Source of the DNA: Alopecurus myosuroides
Lineage: Eukaryota; Streptophyta; Magnoliopsida; Poales; Poaceae
Length of the DNA stretch: 64,000 nt
Assembly: GCA_028641055.1 (NCBI GenBank)
Contig: CM054062.1
Span: 19,277,639-19,341,638 of the forward strand
Direction of reading: 5' to 3'
Shown here: positions 1 to 13,239 of the stretch, one piece after another
How positions within the stretch are numbered: position 1 is the first letter of the stretch
How the letters are laid out: each line of letters starts with the position of its first letter
The notes under the pieces: model-generated
Databases searched by the model: none
What the model saw: the letters and a program-made list of their open reading frames with translations, nothing else
What the model was told of the DNA's origin: nothing
Translations under genes and position numbers: made by a program

Positions 1-3000
1 ATCACTTTCTCATGATCATTGTTTCAATCATCTTATATAAGTCAGCATATGAGATCTCAACACATCAAGGAACCACTTGATCAACTTACTATCTTAAGTC
101 ATCATTCCACAAACACTCTATATTTCCATCCACATCAATATTCAACAAATCAAGTATCTCTGGGTACAAGTATAGAGTAACACCAAGTTATAACCTCTAT
201 TAGAGGAATTGGATTGAAAGCTAAGTAAAACCAATCATGTACGAGACAAGCACTATCTTATGGGAAGCAAAACAAGAAATGCATGGAAGGATAATAAAAG
301 CATGAATTAACCCTTAATCTAGATCTTGTTATTTTGGCTAGACCATTATATCTTGTTTCACAATTTTCTCTAAGTCATTCTGCAAGAGAAGGAAACCACA
401 AGATAGGAGAAACTACCACAGGAAGATCTTCAAGAAGATTAACTAGAGTATTCTAGAAGTGCTACTTCACTCTAATATAAGAGTACTTGGAAACTCTTAT
501 ATCTTGATCTGATTTTATTAACACTCTTGAAACAGGGTGATACTCCAATGTTAGTGTTATATAGAAGTAGTTTGGTAACAAGTTTCTAGACCTTGTTAAC
601 AGATCACTTTTGTATACTCAAACACTTGAGTGTCGTACACAAATAGACAAAAGGTTGAATAACCTAGTACATCTCATCCAATTGTATATGAGTAGTAATT
701 TGGAGGCAAGTCTGGCCCACTTGTTAATAAATTCTTCTTATATGCATATGGTAACTTGATGTCATAAAACAAACCTACATTATAATCACCTAAGTAAAAT
801 CCTTGCTTGCGGTAATTGGATGTTTTCATCACCAGGGTGAGACAGTTGAGGTTGGAAACCAAGAGATGAACCTACCTGCAATTCACAAAGGTGATAACAG
901 AAGACTAGTGGCAACTAGAGAGAAGAATATCAAGCAACAGAAGACCACAAGAAGGAACACTGCCTCAGTAAGGGAGTATAAGATATTATCCAGTGAATCA
1001 TTAGGAAATATTAGTGAATCAAGAAACTCTTTCAAGCTCATCAGAGATGAGGAACTCATAATAATATCTTTAATGGAAACAATTATCAAGTATGAAATAA
1101 TAACCAGCCATTTCATCCACATGTCTTGATATGTGGGGATTAATGGTAACATGCTTAATATCTTGTTTTCTAGATCCTTTTCATGCATAAGACTAACAGA
1201 TAACAACAAAGATTCATCTATAGATAACCATGTAAATGATTACAGGTTCTTAAATAAACATGGTATAATATCCATATTGGAACCTATGTGGAAAACAAGC
1301 AAATAAGATTCCAAAGTCACTCTTGTTTCCTACATGATTAAGTGCATAAAATAACAAATATGGCTTGCACCTCAATATAAAGAAATGCTACCAGACTTGA
1401 TAAGAACCTTAGTTATGAAAATAACAAAGCCTCATAAGAGAAAACAAGTTCATTACCTAATAAAAATAATTTAGTATGTCATGGGATAGAATTCTCTATT
1501 AAGTGATTCTCATTTCAATACACAGAAACAATCCCAAGTAATGTTACCAAGTTATTTTCTAAAAGAAAATTGTATCTAAAATGGTCCTATGAGAACACAC
1601 CACTTGGAGAACCATATGTGTTTATAGGTATGTTATTCATGCCTAAAATAAATTTTAAAGCCATTTAATAAATTGAATGGAGATAACACAAATCACTTAA
1701 TCTAGCACCCTAAATAAAAAATACAAATACTCTTCAAATTCACCAAAACAAAACATGGTGAGATGTGAAATTTGATAAGGAATTCACATATGATTTTTTA
1801 ATAATTTTTAAGTTCACAAAAAGGCCCAGAAAACAAGCTTTTCTTCTCAGTTTTAGTAATAGAAGGACTTGATTGCAAATTATAGAAATTACAGGGGGTA
1901 TCAAAAATCGCAGTTATAATTTCCTTTCTTCTTCCTCAGCCATAAGGCAGAGGAGAACGCCGTTGTGGCAACCGCGACGCCACGTCTTGCTCGCCGTCTT
2001 CCGCGAGGATAAGAAGAAGGAGGGCGCCTCCAACTTGCCCTCTGCCTCCTCTCTCGCTCACTTTCCCCTCTCTCTGTAAGACGAACTCTAGAAACCGAAA
2101 CCCTAGCTCCATGGTCGCTGGTCGCCGCCGCTGTCTCCGGCCATCTCGCGGGGAACCGAGGGCATCACTGGATGCGTCATCGTATTCTCTACCTCCTCAA
2201 CGAGTATCGCTTGCCGGGAAGCTGTGGCCACAGAGAATTTCTCCGTTCCTTTTCGTTCTGCCATCGGTCGCCGTGGAAGCACGTCGTCGACTCCGACCAC
2301 CTCGAGCATCACCGAGCAGTCGCACACGCTCAGGGTGAGCTCACGCTCCTCACCATGCCTTCGATTTGAAATTTGGTGGCGAATTGAACACTGTTACCAT
2401 GTGCCGCCGGCCGCCGCCGCGTTTGAGCTCGTCGCCGGTCACACGGTGACCATTTGGTCGGTCCGCCGCTACTAGATGGCTCCCCGTGAACCCCTCTCGC
2501 AAATGGTCGGGATTGATTTGATCAATTTGAGCTCCAGGATCGAATTCGAACTCATCTGAGACGAATTCCTCTGTTGCTGACACAGTCACGACGTCACCAT
2601 GATGTCATATTTCCTTTTCTTTTATTTATTGATTTAAAACTGAATATGACAGGTGGGACCCACCTGTCAATTCAAAAATAACAGAAAATAATTTAAATTT
2701 ATTAATTTAATAACTCTAATTCTATAACTTAGAAAAATACAAACAAAATATCAAATTAATCAGAAAAATATAATCTAAATGTTTTTAAACTTTTTAACAA
2801 TATTTGGTAAAATTTAATATTTCTTTAATTAAATTAAATCATTAAAAATTGATAATAATAATAAATAATTCATAAAATCAGAAAAATACAAATTATATGC
2901 CAAATTGCTCCAAATGACATATACAACTCATCTATGATGTTTTCATAGTCATTTGACCAAGTTTTCATGTGTGATATATTTGCCTACTCATTTAATTCAT

Positions 3001-5085
3001 TTAAAATTAATAAATTAATATCTTAAGTCAAATATTTTCAGAATACTTCAAATGAGATACCAAATTAAAGAGAAAAACATTTTCAACTCAAATATTTCAA
3101 ACACAAAATTTTTTCTCTAACTTATAAACTTGTTTCTAAAGGTATAATGGAATTCTATAATATTCCATTATAACCGGCAATAACTACATGAATATCATTT
3201 TCCTTATTAATAAAACCCTCATGTTTTCACACCTACTAAAATCTATCATCACAAGTCATTAGCAAGAATTGCAATGATAGAGTTAGCTGTACTAGTCCCT
3301 CATTTTCAATTAAACTCTTTGTCATTAGCCCTACACTTTTGAACATAAAATCAAACATCTTTATTATCTTTTTAAATAATTGTTTCCATATGATATTGTT
3401 TTCTCGTTTAATCATGTGACAATCATTTATAACCAAACATAACAACCATTGTTTGATAAGTAAAAGTGAAACACATGTAAGTCTAAAATAAGTAATAACA
3501 ACATCACCACAAGTAATGAAACAACTCACCTAAAACTTATGTGAGTAAGTTATCGTATAAAACGTAGCTCACACTTGTAAGCTGGGGTATTTTCCAGGTT
3601 AATTCACGATGCATCTCATTACTATGCATGTATCATCTTGCCATTGTTTTATGTAGTCCTTACAGGAATACTTTGCTATCTTTGAGATGTCGGAATTGTC
3701 TAGGTGACCCTCGAACCCCGAAGACATTGATTATTATGGTTATTTCAATCTCAGGCAAGTTCATCACTTGCTCATATCCTTTGCAGTACTTCATAATAAA
3801 CTATTTGCAAAAACCCTATCGTATTACCACCTGATCTCAAAATAATGCATGATCCTATTTTTATAATAATATGACTAATTGAATGACTACCCGAGTGGTA
3901 GTGTTCTGTTTGGTGGGCGGATGGGACCATGGTAAGATGAATAGGTCCAAGGAAGGTTCCATCTGCATGGGAAAGTATTACCTAGGAATTAACCACAATT
4001 TCCGTCAGAACTCGGTGCGCCATAAATACCGCGTTAACCATGGGTCTTCTATGGGGGGAGTAAGTCAGCTGTGATATTTTCTCATTCGCATGTCAACGGA
4101 CTGCCAGAGACGTACGCTGTAGGTTCTGCGGGACTACATGCACATGGGTGGGATCCCTTACGTCCCACGGACTCTTGGGTCTATGAGTGTCTGCCAGGGG
4201 CGTGAGATCTCCATCGTGAGGGGTGGAATCAGGCATTCAACCTGCCGGCAGAAATGGGTGGGCATGCGTTGTGCGGAGAAGCATGGTTTGGCTTGCACCA
4301 ACAACCGGGCCCCACACCTGATTGGGAGTGGACAGGAATGTACACCTCGTTGTGCAACATGGTCTTGGTCGTCCATGGGTAAAGTAACGCACCTCTGTAG
4401 AATGTAAAAGGATGTGGCATGTTACCCCCTGTTCCGGGAAGGAACTGCGAACGCTACATGAAAGGCAACTCCATGAAGTTCTAGTCCTGTATGGTCTGGC
4501 GGGCATAGTTTTCAGAAGTAAAATAAATCTCTTGAAGAAAGTTTTACAAAACCTTGCATTAGCTTATGACTCTTTCGAGTCTGAAGTTGTAATTAGTGCA
4601 TCAAACTACCCTCTATATATCATGAACTTGCTGAGTAACGCTCGTTACTCATTCTTTCACGTTTGACCCCCTGCTTAGAGTTGAAGCCTGATGGAAGTCG
4701 TCATCGTGAAGCATCGTCATCAACAATGTTGATGGAGGAGAAGCTATCAAAGTGTAGGTGGAGTCCATTCTTGGAGTTAGTTGTTTTAAGCCATAGGTTA
4801 GGGCTGACATCAGTGACAGTAGATTATGTTCTGAGCTAGAGTAATTCTCCAGCTTGGATCTTTGATATACTTCTTCTGATGTTTCATTTGTAAGAGATCT
4901 TCTTTGATTCTTCAAAGAGATTCTCGAGATTTTGTAATGAAGTTTGTATCCTATAGTTTCGCCTGGACCTGCTATGTTTCTGTTGTACTACTCTGAGGGA
5001 TGTAATCTTCACAGATAAGTCCTTCTGTGAGTATTATGTCATCGACTTGTGCACTACACATGAAGTGGTGTGCTGGGTCACCACA
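1..5085 (+). repeat. 5' LTR of element A (left end outside window)
   Basis: Aligns with the 3' LTR from 7716 onward. In the first 120 aligned bases I counted 4 substitutions, suggesting roughly 3% divergence and an insertion about a million years old at commonly used grass rates. It ends ...CACCACA at 5085, two bases before the primer-binding site. Short open frames inside (for example 803-1129, matched by 8524-8850 in the other LTR) are LTR sequence and not genes. Confidence 0.92.
1925..2590 (+). other. GC-rich, transcript-leader-like island inside the LTR of A
   Basis: The LTR is AT-rich except for this stretch and its twin at about 9645-10310. The island is rich in CCG/CGC and includes AAACCCTAG followed by ATGG, a look typical of plant 5' leaders. 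Several overlapping short frames run through it on both strands, but none is conserved convincingly. It could be the R/U5 part of the LTR or a captured gene fragment. Just downstream (2648-2668; 10365-10385) is a palindrome with 10-bp arms, GACAGGTGGG and CCCACCTGTC. Confidence 0.5.
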
Positions 5086-5087
5086 GA

Positions 5088-5099
5088 TGGTATCAGAGC
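5088..5099 (+). other. Primer-binding site of element A (initiator tRNA-Met type)
   Basis: TGGTATCAGAGC lies two bases after the end of the 5' LTR. It is the standard plant primer-binding site complementary to the 3' end of initiator methionine tRNA. Confidence 0.93.
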
Positions 5100-6898
5100 G
5101 AAGCGACCTTAGGTTTAAAACCTTTTAGGAGATATGTAGGTTGGTAAAGACTATATGAATCGATCTTATCTAAACCATATTTCCTACAACTATGATAGTC
5201 ACTCACTTGAGAATGATACAGTCATATTTGTATAGAATATTCTTACTCAACTTGAGTAAATCTACTTACCTATTTTTTGTATACCTAGGTATGAATAGTT
5301 ATAAGTTTAGAATGTATCAGTTTTATCGAGAAGAAGAGTTGTGACATAGTCACAGTGATGATTACCCATTCTATGAATGCATAGGGTGGAGTAGAACATG
5401 GTATTGAGTTGGAGTCATTAGAATGGATACTGAGAATCATTAAGAGGTATTAAAACTATGGTAACTAGTGGGTACATACCCTATCCTGAGTTATCAACTC
5501 TAGAGGTGAATCAGTATAGTAAAGTATAGTATAGAATTAGGAGAAGGCATAAGCAATTATGAAAACTATATTACTACTCCTAAGGTGATCAACAGCATGA
5601 AGGATCAACATATGCTATGAGAAGTTTAGCGTAATCAAGATGAAGGACTTTATTTGACATGGTACTTAGTCCTATAGGGAACCAAGTTAGACAACAACTA
5701 CTATAGGATCAATTTGTCTTGGTTTATTCCATTGTAGTAAGGCATGCAATTGGAGTAATTACCAAGGTAAAGAGTGGTTGTGTAGAATAGGATTATAGGG
5801 TACTATATACCTACTTGTAGTGTATAGCATTTAAAAGCCTTGGTACTTGAGATGTTCTACTCAAAGTGTTGTTATTTCACAGGCTTTTGATGCATGAGTG
5901 ATAACTGCATTTGGGATTTATTGGATTTTATTTGGATCTTTCATTGACTAGATCTGTACATGAAGATTGAACTTGATGTGCAAATGCATGTGCAAACACT
6001 CAGTTCTTTCTTGATGTTACTGGTCTAGAGGGTATAGGATTAGTATGAGAGCGGTCTGAGTTATCAGCAGATTGATACAACCACCAAAGCTCTAGAAGAC
6101 CAGAAAGCCAAGAAGGCTGAAGTCAATAAAGCCACTGATGGGATGGACCACATTTCACATATTGCTTGGAGTTGGTGACATATTCCATCCACACATGGAG
6201 ATATACCACAAGTGATGCCAAGGAAATCACATGAGTAGTTATATCCTAGAAAGAAACATGTAGAAGTTTGATAAGTTAACTTATAGAGTCACCCTTTAGA
6301 AGTCAAAACCCAAAGGTATAGAAGGACCATAGAAAGTAACCAGTGGAATAGGTTGTAGTTATTTGTAGGAAAAAGTAAAATCTTGAGGAAACTCAAAGAT
6401 ATTTTCACTAAATAGATGAGTCTAAATCAATGTACACTACGTTAAACAAGTTTCTTTGAGCAGTAGCAGTATTCCTCTTGAGACCATTAGATTCAACCAA
6501 ATGGAGTCCTAAACATAGACAATATCCAGGGTACCAGAAGAATCTTATTGGTTATTCATCATCCGGTGGATGTACCAAATGTTCTTCAGAAAATTGTGAG
6601 AGATAGGAAACCACAACTATTCAACGGAGAACAAAACTTGGTATCCACTAGATGGTGGAAATACCACGTGTTCTTCGTGAGACCATTAGGAAGGCCTAGT
6701 AACAAAACATAGTTGTCATAGCAACAGGCTAAGTATTAGATCATTACGCAAGACAGTGGAAGGCGAACAATCCAGACAAGAGGCTACACATGCCAAGGTC
6801 AACACAAGAAAACAGTTGCGAAGATTCAATAGTCTACAGAAGTTCTCTCTACCAATATTTACGTGAGAGAGGTTGAACTTCGGGACGAAGTTCTTGTT
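5100..6898 (+). other. Non-coding interior of element A
   Basis: This 1.8-kb stretch between primer-binding site and polypurine tract has no frame with gag, protease, reverse transcriptase or integrase motifs. Stops are dense in all frames. The last ~100 bases read like the worn 3' end of a gypsy polyprotein (a GGGACGAAGTTC stretch before the purine tract), the only coding relic I see. Confidence 0.75.
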
Positions 6899-6908
6899 AA
6901 GGGGGAGA
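6899..6908 (+). other. Polypurine tract of element A
   Basis: AAGGGGGAGA lies three bases upstream of the 3' LTR start (TGTAACATTG at 6912). This is the expected site for plus-strand priming. Confidence 0.85.
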
Positions 6909-6911
6909 TAC

Positions 6912-9900
6912 TGTAACATTGCAGTGTTTGGGAGGTTATAAGGATCTAAATTTAATATGTGCATTTGCAAACATGCATCTAAAAGTACGGAAAATTTTGG
7001 CGCGAAAGTTTAAACGAATCAAAGTGACCAATGTTTCACTTGACATGATGAAATAGGTCTAGTTCATCTAGTCAAGAGTACATTTGGAGTGATCTTTATA
7101 ATAAGTATCTTAAGAAACCAAATCACCTGATAAGATAAACCATTGTTGGTTATGAACAACACAAACTCCCAACAAACTTAACCACAAGTCTTTAAGTGAC
7201 TTGGGATAATTCATGAGGTATCTAGAACTCAAAGAGGGATGAGTATCCAAATCACATAGTTGATGATCATATTTTCACAATTGAGTAATGCACAATTGAA
7301 CCATCTCATCAACAGAGATGTGATCTTCTATAAAACAAGAACTCACTAAGTTATCAATTCATTTCCACAACATCTCTATAAATCATCTCACTATAAGGTG
7401 AACCATCATAAGTAAATAAAAAAGTTTCAATAGAACACAAGTGATACAAACAAGGGTTAACTCAAAACCCACAAGTGGGAGATGATATAATAATTGTATT
7501 AACATATTTATCGAATATGTACATATCTCATCAACCATAAAAGAAGTATCTTAAAGAAGAAATAAATCTTCTTAAAATACTATTAAACCTTGATCATTAC
7601 CTATGATCTTACCAAACCTCTATGCCTTCATCATGAATACAAATCAAGGATATAAAATCACAACATGGCACCCTGAGTAACCAAGTAACAACCATGACCA
7701 AAGTCATTAAGCTCAATCACTTTCTCATGCTCATTGTTTCAATCATCTTATATAAGTGAGCATATGAGATCTCAACACATCAAGGAACCACGTGATCAAC
7801 ATACTATCTTAAGTCATCATTCCACAAACACTCTATATTTCCATCCACATCAATATTCAACAAATCAAGTATCTCTAGATACGAGTATAGAGTAACAACA
7901 AGTTATAACCTCTATTAGAGGAATTGGATTGAAAGCTAAGTAAAACCTATCATGTATGAGACAAGTACCTATCTTATGGGAAGCAAAACAAGAAATGCAT
8001 GGAAGGATAATAAAAGCATGAATTAACCCTTAATCTAGATCTTGTTATTTTGGCTAGACCATTATATCTTGTTTCCCAATTTTCTCTAAGTCATTCTGCA
8101 AGAGAAGCAAACCACAAGATAGGAGAAACTACCACAGGAAGATCTTCAAGAAGATTAACTAGAGTATTCTAGAAGTGCTACTTCAATCTAATATAAGAGT
8201 ACTTGGAAACTCTTATATCTTGATCTGATTTTATTACCACTCTTGAAACAGGGTGATACTCCAATGTTAGTGTTATATAGAAGTAGTTTGGTAACAAGTT
8301 TCTAGACCTTGTTAACAGATCACTTTTGTATACTCAAACACTTGAGTGTCATACACAAAGAGACAAAAGGTTGAATAACCTAGTACATCTCATCCAATTG
8401 TATATGAGTAGTAATTTGGAGGCAAGTCTAGCCCACTTGTTAACAAATTCTTCTTATATGCATATGGTAACTTGATGTCATAAAACAAACCTACATACTT
8501 TTATAATCACGTAAGTAAAATACTTGCTTGGAGTAATTGGATGTTTTCACCACCAGGGTGAGACAATTGAGGTTGGAAACCAAGAGATGAACCTACCTAC
8601 AATGGACAAAGGTGATAACATAAGACTAGTGGCAACTAGAGAGAAGAATATCAAGCAACAGAAGACCACAAGAAGCAACACTGCCTCAGTAAGGGAGTAT
8701 AAGATAATATCCAGTGAATCATTAGGAAATATTAGTGAATCAAGAAACTCTGTCAAGCTCATCAGAGATGAGGAACTCATAATAATATCTTTAATGGAAA
8801 CAATTATCAATTATGAAATAATAACCAACCATTTCATCCACATGTCTTGATATGCGGGGATTAATGGTAACATGCTTAATATCTTGTTTTCTAGATCCTT
8901 TTCATACATAAGACTAACAGATAACAACAAAGATTCATCTGTAGATAACCATGTAAATGATTTCTTAAATAAACATGGTATAATATCCATGTTGGAACCT
9001 ATGTGGAAAACAAGTAAATAAGATTCCAAAGTCACTCTTGTTTCCCACATGATTAAGTGCATAAAATAACAAATATGGATTGCACCTCAATATAAAGAAA
9101 TGCCACCAGACTTGATAAGAACCTTAGTTATGAAAATAACAAAGCCTCATAAGAGAAAACAAGTTCATTACCTAATAAAAATAATTTAGTATGTCATGTG
9201 ATACAATTCTCTATTAAGTGATTCTCATTTCAATAGAGAGAAACAATCCCAAGTAATGTTACCAAGTTATTTTTTAAAAGAAATTTGTATCTAAAATGGT
9301 CCTATGAGAACACACCACTTGGACAACCATATGTGTGTATAGGTATGTTATTCATGCCTAAAATAAATTTTAAAGCCATTTAATAAACTAAATGGGGAGA
9401 AATAACATAAATCACTTAATCTAGCACCCTAAATAAAAAATACAAATATTCTTCAAATTCACCAAAACAAAACATGGTGAGATGTGAAATTTGATAAGGA
9501 ATTCAAATATGATCTTTAATAATTTTTAAGTTCACAAAAAGGCCCAGAAAACAAGATTTTCTTCTCAGTTTTAGTAATAGAAGGACTTTATTGTAAATTA
9601 TAGAAACTACAGGAGGTATCAAAAATCGCAGTTATAATTTCCTTTCTTCTTCCTCTGCCAGAAGGCAGAGGAGAACGCCGCCGTGGCAACCGCGACGCCA
9701 CGTCCTGCTCGCCGTCTTCCGCGGGGATAAGAAGCAGGAGGGCGCCTCCAACTTGCCCTCTGCCTCCTCTCTCGCTCACTTTCCCCTCTCTCTGTAAGAC
9801 GAGCCATAGAAACCGAAACCCTAGCTCCATGGTCGCCGGTCGCTGCCGCTGACTCTGGCCACCTCGCGAGGAACCGAGGGCATCACTGGATGCGTCATCG

Positions 9901-12800
9901 TATTCTCTACCTCCTCAACGTGTATCGCTTGCCGGGAAGCTGTGGCCACGGAGAATTTCTCCGTTCCTTTTCGTTCTGCCGCCGGTTGCCGTGGAAGCAC
10001 GTCGTCGACTCTGACCACCTCGAGCTTCACCGAGCAGTCGCACACACTCAGGGTGAGCTCACGCTCCTCACCATGCCTTCGATTTGAGATTTGGTGGCGA
10101 ATTGAACACTGTTACCATGCGCCGCCGGCCTCCGCCGCGATTGAGCTCGTCGCCGGTCACGCGGTGACCATTTGGTCGGTCTGTCGCTACCAAATGGCTC
10201 CCCGTGAACCCCTCTCGCGAATGGTCGGGATTAATTTCATCAATTTGAGCTCCAACATCAAATTCGAACTCATCTGAGAGGAATTCCTCTGTTGCTGACA
10301 TAGTCATGACGTCACCATGATGTCATATTTCCTTTTCTTTTATTTTTTATTTAAAACTGAATATGACAGGTGGGACCCACCTGTCAATTCAAAAATAACA
10401 GAAAATAATTTAAACTTATTAATTCAATAACTCTAATTCTATAACTCAGAAAAATACAAACACAATATCAAATTAATCAGAAAAATATAATCTAAATGTT
10501 TTTAAACTTTTTAACAATATTTGGTAAAATTTAAAATATAATATTTCTTTAATTAAATTAAATCATAAAAAATTGATAAAAATAATAAATAATTCATAAA
10601 ATCAGAAAAATACAAATTATATGCCAAATTGCTCCAAATGACATATACAACTCATCTATGATGTTTTCATAGTCATTTGACCAAGTTTTCAAGTGTGCTA
10701 TATTTTCCTACTCATTTAATTCATTTAAAATTAATAAATTAATATCTTAATTCAAATATTTTCAGAATAGTTCAAATGAGATACCAAATTAAAGAGAAAA
10801 ACATTTTCAACTCAAATATGTCAAACACAAAACATTTTGTCTAACTTATAAACTTGTTTCTTAAGGTATAATGGAATTCTATAATATTCCATTATAACCG
10901 GCAATAACTACCTGAATATCATTTTCCTTATTAATAAAACCCTCATGTTTTCGCACCTACTAAAATCTATCATCACAAGTCATTAGCAAGAATTGTAATG
11001 ATAGAGTTAGCTGTAGTAGTCCCTCATTTTCAATTAAACTCTTTGTCATTAGCCCTACACTTTTGAACATAAAATCAAACATCTTTATTATCTTTTTAAA
11101 TAATTGTTTCCATATGATATTGTTTTCTCGTTTAATCATGTGACAATCATTTATAACCAAACATAACAACCATTATTTGATAAGTAAAACTGAAACACAT
11201 GTAAGTCTAAAATAAGTAATAACAACATCACCACACGTAATGAAACAACTCACCTAAAACTTATGTGAGTAAGTTATCGTATCAAACGTAGCTCACACTT
11301 GTAAGCTGGGGTATTTTCCAGGGTAATTCACGATGCATCTCATTACTATGCATGTATCATCTTGCCATTGTTTTCTGTAGTCCTTACCTGGACTACTTTG
11401 CTATCTTTCAGATGTCGGAATTGTCTAGGTGACCCTCGAACCCCGAAGATATTGATTGTTATGATTATTTCAATCTCAGGCAAGTTCATCACTTGCTCAT
11501 ATCCTTTGTTGTACGTCATAACAAACTATTTACAAAAACCCTATCGTATTACCACCTGATCTCAAAATAATGCATGATCCTATTTTTATAATAATATGAC
11601 TACCTGAGTGGTAGTGTTCTGTTTGGTGGGCGGATGGGACCATGGTAAAATGAATAGGTCAAAGGAAGGTTCCATCTGCATGGGAAAGTATTACCTAGGA
11701 ATTAACCACAACTTTCGTCAGAACTCGGTGCGTCGTAAATACCGCGTTAACCGTGGGTCTTCTATGGGGGGAGTAAGTCAGCTGTGATATTTTCTCGTTC
11801 GCATGTCAACGGACTGCCAGAGACGTACGCTGTAGGTTCTGCGGGACTACATGCACATGGGTGGGAGCCCTTACGTCCCACGGACTCTGGGGTCTATGCG
11901 TGTCTGCCAGGGGCACGTAGATCTCCATCGTGAGGGGTGGAATCAGGCGTTCAACCTGCTGGCAGAAATGGGTGGGCATGCGTTGTGCGGAGAAGCACGG
12001 TTTGGCTTGGACCAACAACCGGGCCCCACACCTAAGTGGGAGTGGACAGGAATGTACACCTTGTTGTGCAACATGGTCTTGGTCGTCCATGGGTAAAGTA
12101 ACGCACCTCTGTAGAATGTAAAAGGATGTGGCATGTTACCCCCTGTTCCGGGAAGGAACTGCGAAAGCTACAGGAAAGACAACTCCATGAAGTTCTAGTC
12201 CTGTGATGGTCTGACGGGCATAGTTTTCAGAAGTAAAATAAATCTCTTGAAGAAAGTTTTACAAAACCTTGCATTAGCTTATGACTCTTTCGAGTCTGAA
12301 GCTGTAATTAGTGCATCAAACTACCCTCTATATATCATGAACTTGCTGAGTAACGCTCGTTACTCATTCTTTCACGTTTGACCCCCTGCTTAGAGTTGAA
12401 GCCTGATGGAAGTCGTCAACGTGAAGCATCGTCATCAACAATGTTGATGGAGGAGAAGCTATCAAGGTGTAGGTGGAGTCCATTCTTGGAGTTAGTTGTT
12501 TTAAGCCATAGGTTAGGGCTGACATCAGCCACAGTAGATTAAGTTCTGAGCTAGAGTAATTCTCCATCTTGGATCTTCGATATACTTCTTCTGATGTTTC
12601 ATTTGTAAGAGATCTTCATTGATTCTTCAAAGAGATTCTCGAGATTTTGTAATGAAGTTTGTATCCTATAGTTTTGCCTGGACCTGCTATATTTCTGTTG
12701 TACTACTCTGAGGGATGTAATATTCACGGATAAGTCCTTCTATGAGTATTATGTCATCGACTTGCGCACTACACATGCAGTGGTGTGCTGGGTCATCACA
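6912..12800 (+). repeat. 3' LTR of element A, complete
   Basis: Runs from TGTAACATTG to ...GGTCATCACA, 5889 bp, with the TG...CA termini of LTRs. From 7716 it parallels the 5' LTR. It joins CACTA sequence at 12801, so A inserted into a CACTA element. The target duplication cannot be checked because the left end is missing. An AT-rich half follows the GC-rich island, and the 3' part (from about 11600) is of mixed composition. Confidence 0.92.
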
Positions 12801-12967
12801 GACCCGTGGGCTCCTCCTGGGCCACGTGAAGGCCCTTTTAATACCGGTCCGTAAGCGACCGGTACTAAAATCTGGTGGGCCTTTAGTACCGATTAATTAG
12901 TACCGGTTGTCCAACCAGAACTAATAGGCCTCTGAAATCGGTACTAAAAGCCTATTTTCTACTAGTG
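12801..12967 (-). mobile_element. CACTA transposon terminal fragment
   Basis: Read on the minus strand, it starts CACTAGTAGAAAATAGG at 12967 and continues with several copies of TAGTACCGG in both orientations. Those are the terminal motif and subterminal repeats of grass CACTA elements. The rest was separated by insertion of element A at 12800/12801. The three bases after the terminus (CTA, 12968-12970) may be half of the 3-bp target duplication. Confidence 0.75.
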
Positions 12968-13157
12968 CTACTAGCAGTTTTGCCGAGATCACACGATTTT
13001 ATTCATGACAGCCAAAGTATAAATCGCAGTATGGGAATGTCATTGCCTGGATGCCGCTTAACTCCTAGTGACTAGGCTATGCTATTTCAAAAACAAAAAA
13101 GAAAATGTGACCAGCCTATGCTAGCGGAACATTAATTGGACTTTGAGTGATTGCTTA
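12968..13157 (+). repeat. Direct repeat, copy 1 of 2 (about 190 bp)
   Basis: Begins CTACTAGCAGTTTTGCCGAG and matches 14404-14582 in the same orientation with few differences; an A-rich run varies in length. It lies immediately after the CACTA terminus. No coding potential. Confidence 0.85.
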
Positions 13158-13239
13158 TCTTTCTTTAATTAATATACTAACACATCAGCAATATGCCTAT
13201 GATATCATGTCAAGATACAAGCTAACATACAATACATTA

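Larger units (their letters stand above)
1..12800 (+). mobile_element. LTR retrotransposon A with giant LTRs and a short non-coding interior (LARD-like)
   Basis: Positions 1-5085 and 7716-12800 are near-identical direct repeats. Downstream of the first copy lies a primer-binding site; upstream of the second lies a polypurine tract, followed by the LTR start TGTAACATTG. The LTR is about 5.9 kb and the interior only about 1.8 kb, with no gag or pol reading frame. This matches the plan of large retrotransposon derivatives, which depend on enzymes from another element. The first 804 bp of the 5' LTR lie outside the window. The interior ends in chromovirus-style sequence just before the polypurine tract, hinting at a Del/Tekay-like gypsy ancestor, but this is inference. 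Confidence 0.9.

Noticed and set aside
803..1129. 108-codon frame, with an almost identical one at 8524-8850
   Set aside because: Both lie at the same place in the two LTRs of element A; apparent conservation comes from LTR duplication. No domain, and frames of similar length exist on the other strand.
2111..2475. Cluster of short overlapping frames in a GC-rich stretch
   Set aside because: GC-rich sequence has few stops; several frames on both strands are open at once, and the LTR twin shows frame-changing differences.
5088..5110. tRNA-like sequence
   Set aside because: Only the 12-base complement of a tRNA 3' end is present, as expected for a primer-binding site.
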